Shown here in pieces: positions 24,636-33,677 of a DNA stretch of 64,000 bases (positions are counted from its first letter, which is position 1; each line of letters opens with the position of its first letter). Below the pieces are notes generated by a model. That model did not search any database and had not been told where the DNA came from. It saw nothing but the letters and a program-made list of their open reading frames with translations. This stretch comes from Mycobacterium sp. SMC-2. GTDB lineage: Bacteria > Actinomycetota > Actinomycetes > Mycobacteriales > Mycobacteriaceae. The stretch is from the NCBI RefSeq assembly GCF_025263485.1, contig NZ_CP079863.1, positions 2,542,001 through 2,606,000 of the forward strand, given 5' to 3'. The translations under genes were made by a program, and so were the position numbers.

Positions 24636-24645
24636 GTGGGTTGCA
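24631..24645. promoter_or_regulatory. Nur-type operator box TGCAA-N5-TTGCA
   Basis: The sequence TGCAAGTGGGTTGCA is a perfect 5-5-5 inverted repeat. The Streptomyces Nur box is TTGCAA-N5-TTGCAA, and each half here matches five of six positions. It lies between nicT and the divergent Fur-family gene and overlaps the nicT -35, as expected for nickel-dependent repression. Confidence 0.7.
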
Positions 24646-24721
24646 GGATCACCGTGGCCGCTACCGGGGCGAATTCGGCCGAAGACTGGCGCGGCCGGCG
24701 CCGCGGCATGACACTGGGCGG

Positions 24722-25186
24722 GTGACGCCCAAGCCGTCGGCACTGGACCCCTCCGCCGCCGCGCGGATCGGCGATCTCCTGCGCGTCCGGGGGTTGCGGC
24801 GGATGTCCTCGCGGATCCAGGTGCTGGCGGTGCTCGAGCCGGTCGACGGGCACCTGCCGGTGGCGGAAATCCACAAGCGGGTGCAGGCGTGCCTGCCGCA
24901 CGGCGCCCACGTTCCCGACGTGGCAACCATCTATCGCACGGTGACCACCCTGGTGGAGCAGGGGATGCTGCACACGCTGACCCTCGACGGCGGCATCACC
25001 ACCTACGGGATGGCCACCGCGCCGCACCACCACGCCGTCTGCACGGAATGCGGCTCGATCATCGAGGTACCCGCCCGGCAGCTCAGTTCGGCGCTCGAAC
25101 ATGCGATGGCGGGCAGTTCCTTCGCGCTGTCCGAGGCCGCGGGCCTCACGCTGCGCGGGCTGTGCCCGCAGTGCCAGGGGCGCTGA
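24722..25186 (+). CDS. nur: Fur-family metalloregulator, probable nickel uptake regulator Nur
   Basis: The 154-residue protein has the Fur winged helix (residues 10-85, with DVATIYRTVTTLVEQGM) and a metal-binding dimer domain with HHHAVCTECG and a C-terminal CPQC, forming a likely Cys4 zinc site. It is divergent from nicT across a 155-bp gap that holds a Nur-type box. The context and operator favour nickel over zinc or iron as effector, but Zur-like members share these motifs. GTG 24722 is chosen from the conserved N-terminus. Its stop is one base from the convergent mtr stop. Confidence 0.8.
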   Translation: MTPKPSALDPSAAARIGDLLRVRGLRRMSSRIQVLAVLEPVDGHLPVAEIHKRVQACLPHGAHVPDVATIYRTVTTLVEQGMLHTLTLDGGITTYGMATAPHHHAVCTECGSIIEVPARQLSSALEHAMAGSSFALSEAAGLTLRGLCPQCQGR

Positions 25187-25187
25187 C

Positions 25188-26567
25188 TCAGTACAGATCC
25201 AGCAGCGCGTTCTCGACCACTTCGGGCAGGGCCGGATGGATCCAGTATTGGCCGCGGGCCATCTCGGGGGCGGTCAGCCCGAAGCTCATCGCCTGGATCA
25301 GCGGCTGGATGATCGACGACGCCTGGGGGCCCATGATGTGCGCGCCCAGCAGGCGCGCCGTGCTCCGCTCGGCGATCAGCTTGACGATCCCGGTGGTGTC
25401 CTCCATCGCCCAACCGTAGGCGACGTCACCGTAGTCGTGTATCGCGACCGAGATTTCGAATCCCTTTGCCATGGCCTGAGTTTCGGTCAGACCGACGGCC
25501 GCCAGCTGGGGGTCGGTGAACACCGCCGACGGCACGTACCGGTGATCGGTCGTGACCATCGACTCGGTGTCGTCCCAGTCGCAGAGAATGTTGTGCCGCA
25601 CCACCCGGGCCTCGTGGTTGGCGACGTGCTTGAGCTGGTACGGCGAGGAAACGTCGCCGAGCGCGAAAACGTCACGGGCCGAGGTGCGTTGGTATTCGTC
25701 GACCACCACCCGGCCACCCTCGACCTCGACACCGGCCTGGTCGGCGTCCAGCAGGTCGGCGTTGGACACGCGCCCGGTCGCGACCAGCAGCAGGTCGGCG
25801 TTCAGCGTCGACCCGTCGTCGAGCCGCAGTGCGACGCCTGAGCCGCGGTTGGACCCGCCAACAACGTTGCGGTGCGTGCGCAGTTCCCATTTGGCCGCGG
25901 CGATGCGGGTGAAGCGTTTGCAGAGGGTGTCATCGCAGTGCCGCAGCAGCGTGCCGCCACGGATCACCAGGGTTACCCGCACGCCCAGCGCCGAGAAGAC
26001 GTGGGCGAATTCCGCTGCCACGAAGCCACTTCCGACGATCACGAGGTGCTCCGGCAGCTCCGGGATCCGCATGATCGTGTCGCTGGTGTGATAGGCGACG
26101 CCGCAGTCGAGGATGGCAGGCGGGATCACCGGGCGCGACCCCGCGGCGATCACCACCTGATCGGCGGTGAATTCGTCACCGGCATCGGTGCGCAACAGGT
26201 AGCGCCCATCGGGCTGAACCGGCCCGAAACGGGTGTGCTGGCCGTACACGTCGACGTTGGGTGACGAGCGCCGGTAGTCTTCACCGCTCATCGAGATCGG
26301 GTCGATCCGTCCGAAGATGCGCGAAACGATGTCGTCCCAGCGCACGCGGTCGACGTGCGCGTCGACCCCGTAGCGCTGCGCGTCCCGGATCGTCGCGGCG
26401 ACTTCGGCGGCGTAGACGAACATCTTGGTCGGGATGCACCCGACGTTGAGGCAGGTGCCACCGAACGTGCCGTGCTCGCACAGCGCCACCCGCTTGTCAA
26501 TGAAGCGATCATCGAGAACGCTGTTGCCCGAACCGGTTCCGATGATCGCGATGTCGTAGGTCTCCAC
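25188..26567 (-). CDS. mtr: Mycothione reductase
   Basis: This NADPH-dependent flavoenzyme reduces oxidised mycothiol disulfide. The 459-residue protein has FAD binding GTGSGNS at the N-terminus, the redox pair GGTCLNVGCIPTKM (about residues 37-48), a second dinucleotide motif IVGSGFVAAEFA, FALGDVSSPYQLKHVANHE, and the C-terminal catalytic HPALPEVVENAL. It starts with GTG and follows the lipase-like gene by 4 bp, so the two are one transcript. Confidence 0.96.
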   Translation of the reverse strand: METYDIAIIGTGSGNSVLDDRFIDKRVALCEHGTFGGTCLNVGCIPTKMFVYAAEVAATIRDAQRYGVDAHVDRVRWDDIVSRIFGRIDPISMSGEDYRRSSPNVDVYGQHTRFGPVQPDGRYLLRTDAGDEFTADQVVIAAGSRPVIPPAILDCGVAYHTSDTIMRIPELPEHLVIVGSGFVAAEFAHVFSALGVRVTLVIRGGTLLRHCDDTLCKRFTRIAAAKWELRTHRNVVGGSNRGSGVALRLDDGSTLNADLLLVATGRVSNADLLDADQAGVEVEGGRVVVDEYQRTSARDVFALGDVSSPYQLKHVANHEARVVRHNILCDWDDTESMVTTDHRYVPSAVFTDPQLAAVGLTETQAMAKGFEISVAIHDYGDVAYGWAMEDTTGIVKLIAERSTARLLGAHIMGPQASSIIQPLIQAMSFGLTAPEMARGQYWIHPALPEVVENALLDLY

Positions 26568-26571
26568 GCCG

Positions 26572-27582
26572 TCACCCCTTCTTCGAAGACGTGCGATCGG
26601 CGTTCAGGTAGTCGTCCAGCCAGAGGTCGAGCTGACGATAAGCCGCCTGCCGCGGCCGCGGCAGCGACAGGAACACATCGTGTTTGGCGTCGTCGATCGG
26701 AACGATGGTGCTGCGATTCCCGATGCAGCCGGCCCGCCTGGCGATCAGGGTGACGTCGAGAACCGCGTCGCCGCAGTGCATGGACGCCGCGTCGCTGGTT
26801 TCCCGCACGGTGTGATCCGAACGCAGGATCAGGTTGGGCACCCCGACGTCGAGCCCGCGGTGCAGCCGGGCGTGGCCGCGGCGGATGGCGTGCAGCCAGC
26901 CGAGCGTGATGGGGAAGCCACCCACCGGTTTCAACCGCAGGTCGTAATCGAACTCGCCGTGGTAGTCGCGATGTAGCGTGGTGCCGTAACCACCCTCGGT
27001 GGGTGCCCGCACCACCCCCCTGGACCGCACCCGGGACAGGCCCGCGATCAGCGCCGAGGTCACCGGATGGCGCAGGACCGCCGGGCCGTGCAGGTCCAGG
27101 AACGGGCTGTTGAGCACCAAACCCCCGATGCCGGCGTGCGCCCCGGCGTCGCGGCGGCGAAGCCGGTCCAGCCATAACGACACGATGAGCCCGCCGGAGG
27201 AGTGGCCGTACACCAGGACCTTGCCGGGTCGGTCCTGGTCGCGAATGGCCGCCAGGGCGCGGTCGAGTTCGGCGTCGTAGTCCTCGAGGTTGGTGATGAA
27301 GTGCGGCGTCTGACCGTCGCGGCGCGACCGGCCGCATTTCTGGAGGTCCAGCGCGTAGAAGGCGAAGCCGCGACTGGCGAAGTGATCGGCCAGCGCCGTG
27401 TTGAAGAAGTAGTCGGTGTAGCCGTGCACGGCCAGGACCGCGTGGTCGGCCCCGGAGGGTCCGGCGGGCTCACCGCGCCGGATCAGCGTCGCGACGATCT
27501 CGCCCTCACCGACGGGGTCGGGGCCGAGGGGGATGATGCGCTGCCAATAACCGGGCAGGACATCGGGCACCCAGCCAGTCAC
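26572..27582 (-). CDS. Alpha/beta hydrolase, lysophospholipase/monoglyceride lipase-like
   Basis: The 336-residue protein has the oxyanion motif AVHGYTDYFFN (about residue 50), the nucleophile elbow YGHSSGGLIVSLW, and a late acid-His region DAKHDVFLS. This is the Hydrolase_4 (serine aminopeptidase S33) type. No signal peptide is visible. It matches the position of Rv2854 in M. tuberculosis. TAAGCT six bases before GTG 27582 points to a leaderless mRNA shared with mtr. The lipid substrate is not known. Confidence 0.88.
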   Translation of the reverse strand: MTGWVPDVLPGYWQRIIPLGPDPVGEGEIVATLIRRGEPAGPSGADHAVLAVHGYTDYFFNTALADHFASRGFAFYALDLQKCGRSRRDGQTPHFITNLEDYDAELDRALAAIRDQDRPGKVLVYGHSSGGLIVSLWLDRLRRRDAGAHAGIGGLVLNSPFLDLHGPAVLRHPVTSALIAGLSRVRSRGVVRAPTEGGYGTTLHRDYHGEFDYDLRLKPVGGFPITLGWLHAIRRGHARLHRGLDVGVPNLILRSDHTVRETSDAASMHCGDAVLDVTLIARRAGCIGNRSTIVPIDDAKHDVFLSLPRPRQAAYRQLDLWLDDYLNADRTSSKKG

Positions 27583-27588
27583 GAGGCC

Positions 27589-27594
27589 AGCTTA
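27589..27594 (-). promoter_or_regulatory. Candidate -10 element TAAGCT, leaderless start of the hydrolase-mtr operon
   Basis: On the minus strand TAAGCT ends 6 bp before the GTG at 27582. No ribosome site lies between. Confidence 0.5.
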
Positions 27595-27650
27595 GAGCTT
27601 TTGCTGGTCATGGGGGGACGCATGCCGTTCGGGGCCGGTTCGCTTCGGGA

Positions 27651-27656
27651 TAGCCT
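27651..27656 (+). promoter_or_regulatory. Candidate -10 element TAGCCT for mqo
   Basis: TAGCCT would place the transcript start near 27663. The leader would be about 30 nt and include AAGGAAAGGA at 27673-27682, the ribosome site of mqo. Confidence 0.4.
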
Positions 27657-27692
27657 GGGGACCGGCAGAGTCAAGGAAAGGACCACGAGCAG

Positions 27693-29195
27693 GTGTCATC
27701 GCTAGCCCGAAGCGCACGGACGGACGTCGTGCTGGTGGGCGCGGGCATCATGAGCGCCACGCTGGGTGCGTTGCTGCGGCGGCTGCAGCCCGACTGGTCG
27801 ATGACCATAGTGGAACGGCTGGACGCCGTCGCTGCGGAAAGCAGCAGTCCCTGGAACAACGCCGGCACCGGACACTCCGCGCTGTGCGAGCTCAACTACA
27901 CCCCGCAGAACCCCGACGGCTCGATCGACATCAGCAAAGCGGTGCGCATCAACGAGCAGTTCCAGGTGACCCGGCAATTCTGGGCCTACGCCGTCGAGAA
28001 CCAGATCCTGACCGACACCGGCTTCTGCAACCCGCTCCCGCATGTGAGCTTCGTGCGGGGGGCGCAGCGCGTCGAGTTCCTGCGCCGGCGGCAGCGGGCA
28101 TTGGCTGCCAACCCGTTGTTCGCCGGCACCGAATTCATCGACGACCCGGGCGAGTTCGCCCGCCGGCTGCCGTTCATGGCCGCCAGGCGCGACTTCTCCG
28201 AGCCGACCGCGCTCAACTGGGCCCCCCACGGCACCGACGTCGACTTCGGCGCGCTGGCCCGCCAGCTCATCGGCTTCTGCGTGCGGGGCGGCGCGACCGC
28301 GCTGTTCGGGCACGAGGTCCGCGGCCTGACCCGGCAATCGGACGGCAGCTGGACGCTGCTGGTCCGCAATCGCCGCACCGGCGAAAAGCACCGGCTGAAT
28401 ACCAGATTCGTCTTCGTCGGCGCCGGCGGCGACGCGCTGCCGTTGCTGCAGAAGTCGGGCATCAAGGAGGTCAGGGGCTTCGCCGGGTTCCCCATCGGCG
28501 GCCGGTTTCTGCGCACCGACAACCCGGCGCTCACCGCCACCCACCGGGCCAAGGTGTACGGGGTTCCCGCGCCGGGAGCCCCGCCGCTCGGCGCGTTGCA
28601 CCTCGACCTGCGGTTCGTCAACGGCAAGTCGTGGCTGGTGTTCGGGCCGTACGCCGGCTGGTCGCCGAAGTTCCTCAAACACGGTCGCCTCAGTGATCTG
28701 CCCCGCTCGGTCAAACCGGACAACGCGCTGTCCATGCTCGGTGTCGGCCTCAGCCAGCTGGCCTTGGTCAACTACCTGCTCGGCCAACTGCGGCTGTCCG
28801 AACCGGACCGCATCGATGCACTGCGCGAATTCGCGCCCAGCGCAGTGGATTCCGACTGGGAATTGACCGTGGCCGGGCAGCGCGTGCAAGTCATCCGGCG
28901 GGACAGGCGCAGGGGAGGGGTGCTGGACTTCAGCACCACCGTGCTGGCCGCTGCCGATGGCAGCATCGCCGGGCTGCTAGGTGGCTCGCCGGGAGCATCG
29001 ACGGCGGTGGCGGCCATGCTCGAGGTGCTTGCGCGGTGTTTCGCCGACCGCTACCGCTCGTGGCTACCGGCGCTCAAAGAGATGGTGCCGTCGCTGGGGG
29101 TCGAACTGTCCCGTGAGCCGGCGTTGTACGACGAGGTGTGGTCCTGGGGCACCGAGGTGCTGGGGTTGAAGTCCGATTCGGGGGTTCGGTCATGA
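27693..29195 (+). CDS. mqo: Malate:quinone oxidoreductase
   Basis: This FAD enzyme oxidises malate to oxaloacetate and passes electrons to menaquinone at the membrane. The 500-residue protein starts with a dinucleotide fold [17 protein letters not shown], then [20 protein letters not shown], typical of Mqo, and [13 protein letters not shown] and GFPIGGRFL farther on. GTG 27693 is preceded by AAGGAAAGGA. Its stop overlaps the acetyltransferase ATG. The product joins the hydrogenase as a second quinone-reducing enzyme in the window, though no regulatory link is seen. Confidence 0.96.
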   Translation: MSSLARSARTDVVLVGAGIMSATLGALLRRLQPDWSMTIVERLDAVAAESSSPWNNAGTGHSALCELNYTPQNPDGSIDISKAVRINEQFQVTRQFWAYAVENQILTDTGFCNPLPHVSFVRGAQRVEFLRRRQRALAANPLFAGTEFIDDPGEFARRLPFMAARRDFSEPTALNWAPHGTDVDFGALARQLIGFCVRGGATALFGHEVRGLTRQSDGSWTLLVRNRRTGEKHRLNTRFVFVGAGGDALPLLQKSGIKEVRGFAGFPIGGRFLRTDNPALTATHRAKVYGVPAPGAPPLGALHLDLRFVNGKSWLVFGPYAGWSPKFLKHGRLSDLPRSVKPDNALSMLGVGLSQLALVNYLLGQLRLSEPDRIDALREFAPSAVDSDWELTVAGQRVQVIRRDRRRGGVLDFSTTVLAAADGSIAGLLGGSPGASTAVAAMLEVLARCFADRYRSWLPALKEMVPSLGVELSREPALYDEVWSWGTEVLGLKSDSGVRS

Positions 29196-29662
29196 GTGAA
29201 GCGTTGCGGCGGGCCTGGGCGAAAGACCTTGGCGCCCGGACCCTTTACGAGATTCTCAAGCTGCGGGTGGAGGTGTTCGTGGTGGAGCAGGCCTGCCCGT
29301 ACCCGGAGCTGGACGGGCGCGACCTGCTCGCCGAGACCCGGCACTTCTGGCTGGAGAGGCGCGAGGGCGAGGTGATCTGCACGTTGCGGTTGATGGAAGA
29401 GCACGCCGGCGGCCGGAAGACGTTCCGCATCGGCCGGCTGTGCACCAAGCGCGGCGCGCGCGGGCAGGGCCACACCACCCGGCTGCTGCGCGCCGCCCTG
29501 GCCGAGGTGGGCGACTACCCGTGTCGGATCGACGCGCAGACATACCTTGCCGAGATGTACGCCCAGCACGGGTTCGTCCGCGACGGCGAGGATTTCGTCG
29601 ACGACGGTGTTCCGCACGTCCCGATGCTCAAGCCCGGCTCCGGTCTCACGGAGCTGCCGTGA
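29192..29662 (+). CDS. GNAT-family N-acetyltransferase, ElaA-like
   Basis: The 156-residue protein contains [16 protein letters not shown] and [12 protein letters not shown], the ElaA signature, and the acetyl-CoA loop as [20 protein letters not shown] with R-G-x-G. The substrate is unknown. It overlaps mqo at its start (ATGA) and the chelatase-like gene at its end, so it lies in the mqo-cobO operon. Confidence 0.9.
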   Translation: MSEALRRAWAKDLGARTLYEILKLRVEVFVVEQACPYPELDGRDLLAETRHFWLERREGEVICTLRLMEEHAGGRKTFRIGRLCTKRGARGQGHTTRLLRAALAEVGDYPCRIDAQTYLAEMYAQHGFVRDGEDFVDDGVPHVPMLKPGSGLTELP

Positions 29663-31494
29663 AGCCGTATCCGTTCAGCGCGATCGTCGGCCACGACCAG
29701 TTGCGGCTGGCGCTGCTGCTGTGCGCCGTGCGTCCGGAGATCGGCGGCGCGCTCATCCGGGGGGAGAAGGGCACGGCCAAGTCGACGGCCGTGCGTGGTC
29801 TGGCGGCGTTGCTGTCCGCCGCGACCGAAAGTGACGGGCCCGGCCTCGTCGAAATGCCGCTCGGCGCAACCGAAGACCGGGTGATCGGTTCGCTGGACCT
29901 GCAACGGGTGCTGCGCGACGGCGAGCACGCGTTCTCACCGGGGCTGCTGGCCCGCGCGCACGGCGGCGTGCTCTACGTCGACGAGGTCAATCTGCTGCAC
30001 GACCATCTGGTGGACGTGCTGCTCGACGCCGCGGCGATGGGCCGGGTGCACATCGAACGCGACGGCATCTCGCATTCCCATGAGGCCCGCTTCGTGCTGA
30101 TCGGAACCATGAATCCGGAGGAGGGCGAACTGCGCCCGCAACTGCTGGACCGGTTCGGTCTCACCGTCGACGTGCACGCGTCGCGCGACGTCGACGTGCG
30201 GGTGGAGGTCGTCCGGCAGCGCATGGCCTACGAGGCCGACCCGGACGCGTTCGCCGAACGGTACGCCGACGCCGAAGCGGAGCTGGCCCGGCGCATCGCC
30301 GAGGCGCGGGCGCTGGTCGGCGAGGTGGTGTTGCCGGACAACGAGTTACGGCGCATCGCGGCGGTGTGCGCGACGTTCGACGTCGACGGGATGCGGGCCG
30401 ACCTGGTGGTGGCCCGCACCGCAGCCGCGCACGCCGCCTGGCGCGGGGCCATGTCCGTCGAAGAGCAGGATGTCCGGGTGGCCGCCGAGCTGGCGTTGCC
30501 GCATCGGCGCCGCCGCGACCCGTTCGACGACCCGGGCATCGACCGCGACCAGCTCGACGAGGCGCTGGCGCAGGCCGGCGACGACGATCCCGACCCCGAG
30601 CCCGACCCGCCGGGCGGTGGGCAGTCCGCCGAAGATGCCGCGGGACAGCATAATTCATCCACGTCGCCGAAGCCGCAGCCGCCGCGCCCCAGCGCGCCGC
30701 CGTCGAAGACCTTCCGCGCCCGGGCGCTGACGGTGCCCGGGGTCGGTGCGGGCGCGCCCGGGCGGCGGTCGCGGGCCCGCAACGCCACCGGTAGCGTGAT
30801 CGCGGCCGCCGACGGCGACGACGCGAGTTCAGGCGCGCACGGGCTGCACCTGTTCGCCACCCTGCTGTCGGCCGCCGGGCGCGCCGGGGCCGGGCCGTTG
30901 CGCCCCGGGCCGGACGACGTGCGGCGGGCGATCCGCGAGGGCCGCGAAGGCAACCTGGTCATCTTCGTCGTGGACGCGTCGGGCTCGATGGCCGCGCGCG
31001 ATCGGATGGCCGCGGTAAGCGGTGCGACGATGTCCCTGCTGCGCGACGCCTATCAGCGTCGCGACAAGGTCGCCGTGATCACGTTCCGCCAGCAGGAGGC
31101 GCGGCTGTTGCTGCCACCGACGTCGTCGGCGCACATCGCCGGCCGGCGACTGGCCCGGTTCGACACCGGCGGCAAGACTCCACTGGCCGAAGGCCTGCTC
31201 GCCGCGCGTGAACTGATCGTCCGCGAGAAGGCGCGCGATCGGGCCCGGCGTTCCCTGGTGGTGGTGCTCACCGACGGCCGGGCCACCGCCGGGCCGGACC
31301 CGTTGGGCCGCAGCCGAATCGCGGCCGCCCGGTTGGTGGCCGAGGGCGCCGCCGCGGTGGTCGTGGACTGCGAAACGTCCTATGTGCGGCTGGGGCTGGC
31401 CGAGCAACTGGCCCACCACCTCGGGGCGCCGGCCGTCCGCCTCGAGCAGTTGCACGCGGACTCTTTGACGCGCGCCGTGCGCAACGCGGCCTGA
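29659..31494 (+). CDS. Chelatase-like protein, AAA+ (ChlI/BchI) and VWA (ChlD) domains fused
   Basis: The 611-residue protein combines an ATPase half and an integrin-I-like half, as in Mg-chelatase or cobaltochelatase helper subunits. Walker A is GEKGTAKST (about residue 36) and Walker B is [10 protein letters not shown]; the arginine finger region is near [10 protein letters not shown] proline- and acid-rich linker covers about residues 310-400. The VWA domain has the MIDAS motif DASGSMAA (about residue 440) with [11 protein letters not shown] 29659 overlaps the previous stop. Adjacent cobO and cobB suggest metal insertion in B12 synthesis; no large CobN subunit is in the window. Confidence 0.92.
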   Translation: MKPYPFSAIVGHDQLRLALLLCAVRPEIGGALIRGEKGTAKSTAVRGLAALLSAATESDGPGLVEMPLGATEDRVIGSLDLQRVLRDGEHAFSPGLLARAHGGVLYVDEVNLLHDHLVDVLLDAAAMGRVHIERDGISHSHEARFVLIGTMNPEEGELRPQLLDRFGLTVDVHASRDVDVRVEVVRQRMAYEADPDAFAERYADAEAELARRIAEARALVGEVVLPDNELRRIAAVCATFDVDGMRADLVVARTAAAHAAWRGAMSVEEQDVRVAAELALPHRRRRDPFDDPGIDRDQLDEALAQAGDDDPDPEPDPPGGGQSAEDAAGQHNSSTSPKPQPPRPSAPPSKTFRARALTVPGVGAGAPGRRSRARNATGSVIAAADGDDASSGAHGLHLFATLLSAAGRAGAGPLRPGPDDVRRAIREGREGNLVIFVVDASGSMAARDRMAAVSGATMSLLRDAYQRRDKVAVITFRQQEARLLLPPTSSAHIAGRRLARFDTGGKTPLAEGLLAARELIVREKARDRARRSLVVVLTDGRATAGPDPLGRSRIAAARLVAEGAAAVVVDCETSYVRLGLAEQLAHHLGAPAVRLEQLHADSLTRAVRNAA

Positions 31495-31509
31495 GAAAGG
31501 GAACCGCCT

Positions 31510-32124
31510 ATGCCACAAGGCCGACCACTTCAGGTGCCCGATGACGGACTGAGCACCAAGGCCCGCCGCAACACGCCGGTGCTGGCGGTACACACCGGCC
31601 CCGGCAAGGGGAAGTCGACGGCGGCGTTCGGAATGGCGTTGCGCGCGTGGAACGTCGGGCTTTCCGTCGCGGTGTTCCAGTTCGTCAAGAGCGCCAAATG
31701 GAAGGTGGGCGAGGAGACCGCCTTCGCTCAACTCGGCCAGGTGCACCAAGAGCGCAACGTCGGTGGGCCGGTCGAATGGCACAAGATGGGTGCGGGCTGG
31801 TCCTGGTCGCGCAAGGCGGGCAGCGAACTCGATCACGCGGCCGCCGCGGCCGACGGGTGGGCGGAGATTTCGCGCCGGCTGGCCGAGCAGCGCCACGACT
31901 TCTACGTGCTGGACGAGTTCACCTACCCGCTGAAATGGGGATGGGTGGATGTCGACGAGGTGGTGGAGGCGCTGCTGGCGCGGCCCGGCCACCAGCACGT
32001 CGTCATCACCGGGCGCGATGCCCCGCAGCGGTTGATCGACGCCGCCGACCTGGTCACCGAGATGATCAAGGTCAAGCACCCGATGGACGCGGGCCGCAAG
32101 GGGCAGAAGGGCATCGAGTGGTGA
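31510..32124 (+). CDS. cobO: Cob(I)yrinic acid a,c-diamide adenosyltransferase
   Basis: This enzyme transfers the adenosyl group from ATP to cobalt in corrinoids. The 204-residue protein has the P-loop TGPGKGKSTAAFG near residue 30, FQFVKSAKWKVGEE, and VLDEFTYPLKWGW, typical of the CobA/CobO type. GAAAGGGAA lies about 7 bases before ATG 31510. The 3' end overlaps cobB by 4 bp. Confidence 0.96.
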   Translation: MPQGRPLQVPDDGLSTKARRNTPVLAVHTGPGKGKSTAAFGMALRAWNVGLSVAVFQFVKSAKWKVGEETAFAQLGQVHQERNVGGPVEWHKMGAGWSWSRKAGSELDHAAAAADGWAEISRRLAEQRHDFYVLDEFTYPLKWGWVDVDEVVEALLARPGHQHVVITGRDAPQRLIDAADLVTEMIKVKHPMDAGRKGQKGIEW

Positions 32125-33491
32125 GTGTCCCCGCGGTCGTCATCGCCGCACCGGCGTCGGGCAGCGGAAAGACCACCGTCGCAACGGGTTTGATCGGCGC
32201 CCTGCGACGCGCGGGCCATGCCGTGGCGCCGTTCAAGGTCGGGCCGGACTTCATCGACCCCGGCTACCACGGCCTGGCCGCCGGCCGGCCCGGCCGCAAC
32301 CTGGACCCGGTGCTGGTCGGCGAGGAACTCGTCGGCCCGCTGTACGCCCACGGCTCCGGCGGCGCCGACATCGCGGTGATCGAGGGCGTGATGGGGCTCT
32401 TCGACGGGCGGATCGGGCCTTCCGCGGCCGGGCTCGCGCAAGGCTCCACCGCCCAGGTGGCCGGCCTACTGGGTGCGCCCGTGATCCTGGTCGTCGACGC
32501 GCGCGGCCAGAGCCACAGCATCGCGGCTCTGCTGCACGGCTTTTCGACGTTCGACGCCGCGACGCGGGTCCGCGGCGTGATCCTCAACCGGGTCGGTTCT
32601 GTCCGGCACGAACACGTGCTGCGCCAGGCCTGCGAACAGGCCGGCGTCGCGGTGCTGGGCGCCATTCCGCGCGTCGCCGAATTAGAGGTCCCGACACGGT
32701 ATTTGGGCCTGGTCACCGCGGTGGAGTATGGGCAGCGGGCGCGGCTCGCGGTCGAGGCGATGACCGACCTGGTCGCCGGTCACGTCGACCTGGCGGCCGT
32801 GGCGGCGGTCGCCGCGAGCCGGGCCGGCCCGGCCTGGGATCCGGTCACCGCGGTGGGGGAGACACCCGGCAAGGGGGCCACCGTGGCGGTGGCGGCGGGG
32901 AAGGCGTTCAGCTTCGCCTACGCCGAGCACGCCGAGCTGCTTCGGGCCGCCGGCGCCGACGTGGTCGAATTCGACCCTCTTGCCGACCCATTGCCCGGCG
33001 GCACGGACGCGGTGCTGCTGCCCGGCGGCTTCCCGGAACAGTTCACCGCGGAGCTCTCGGCCAACGACGCCGTGCGCCGGCAGATCAACGAGCTGGCCGC
33101 CGCCGGCGCGCCGATACACGCCGAATGCGCCGGCCTCATCTATCTGGCCACCGAACTCGACGGCCACCCGATGTGCGGGGTGCTGGCCGGGTCGGCGCGG
33201 TTCACCCCGGACCTGACGCTGGCCTACCGCGACGCCGTCGCGGTGGCCGACTCGCCGTTGTACTCCGCCGGCCAACGGGCGGTAGGACACGAATTCCACC
33301 GGACCACAGTCACTTTCACCGACAGCTACCAGCCCGCCTGGGTGTACCGGGGCAACGAAGCGGATACCGTGCGAGACGGCGTCGTGCACGGCGGCGTGCA
33401 CGCCGCGTATCTGCATACCCATCCGGCCGCGGCGCCGGCCGCGGTCGCCCGGTTCGTCGCGCATGCCGCGACCCGCCGCGCTGACGCATAG
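32121..33491 (+). CDS. cobB: Cobyrinic/hydrogenobyrinic acid a,c-diamide synthase
   Basis: The enzyme amidates the a and c side chains of the corrin ring with glutamine and ATP. Of 456 residues, the N-terminal domain has APASGSGKTTVA and PFKVGPDFIDPGYH. The C-terminal amidotransferase domain has LLPGGFPEQF, the Cys nucleophile in HAECAGLIYL, and the terminal HGGVHAAYLHTHP. GTG 32121 overlaps the cobO stop. Its stop lies at the first base of the 59-bp tandem repeats. Confidence 0.96.
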   Translation: MSVPAVVIAAPASGSGKTTVATGLIGALRRAGHAVAPFKVGPDFIDPGYHGLAAGRPGRNLDPVLVGEELVGPLYAHGSGGADIAVIEGVMGLFDGRIGPSAAGLAQGSTAQVAGLLGAPVILVVDARGQSHSIAALLHGFSTFDAATRVRGVILNRVGSVRHEHVLRQACEQAGVAVLGAIPRVAELEVPTRYLGLVTAVEYGQRARLAVEAMTDLVAGHVDLAAVAAVAASRAGPAWDPVTAVGETPGKGATVAVAAGKAFSFAYAEHAELLRAAGADVVEFDPLADPLPGGTDAVLLPGGFPEQFTAELSANDAVRRQINELAAAGAPIHAECAGLIYLATELDGHPMCGVLAGSARFTPDLTLAYRDAVAVADSPLYSAGQRAVGHEFHRTTVTFTDSYQPAWVYRGNEADTVRDGVVHGGVHAAYLHTHPAAAPAAVARFVAHAATRRADA

Positions 33492-33670
33492 CCACTAGGC
33501 ATGATGGTGGCAGCGCCCGGCGTTACCTCCGCGCTCGCGGTCGCCACTAGGCATGATGGTGGCGACCCGCAGCGCCCGGCGTTACCTCCGCGCTCGCGGT
33601 CGCCACTAGGCATGATGGTGGCGACCCGCAGCGCCCGGCGTTACCTCCGCGCTCGCGGTCGCCACTAGGC
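33491..33670. repeat. Tandem repeat, 59-bp unit, about three copies, upstream of cysG
   Basis: Copies are at 33491-33542 (52 bp, lacks seven bases), 33543-33601 and 33602-33660 (59 bp, identical), then a 10-bp partial copy 33661-33670. Each unit starts GCCACTAGGC. Inside is an element with 7-bp ends GTGGCGA/TCGCCAC and core AGCGCCCGGC also found at 9734-9778. The last partial copy supplies part of the cysG -10 element. Confidence 0.9.
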
Positions 33671-33671
33671 T
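33666..33671 (+). promoter_or_regulatory. Candidate -10 element TAGGCT, leaderless start of cysG
   Basis: TAGGCT ends 6 bp before GTG 33678 and no ribosome site is present. Its first five bases come from the repeat array. Confidence 0.5.
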
Positions 33672-33677
33672 TGCCCG

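Noticed and set aside
33491..33670. CRISPR array
   Set aside because: The units are directly adjacent with no unique spacers and no cas genes are nearby.
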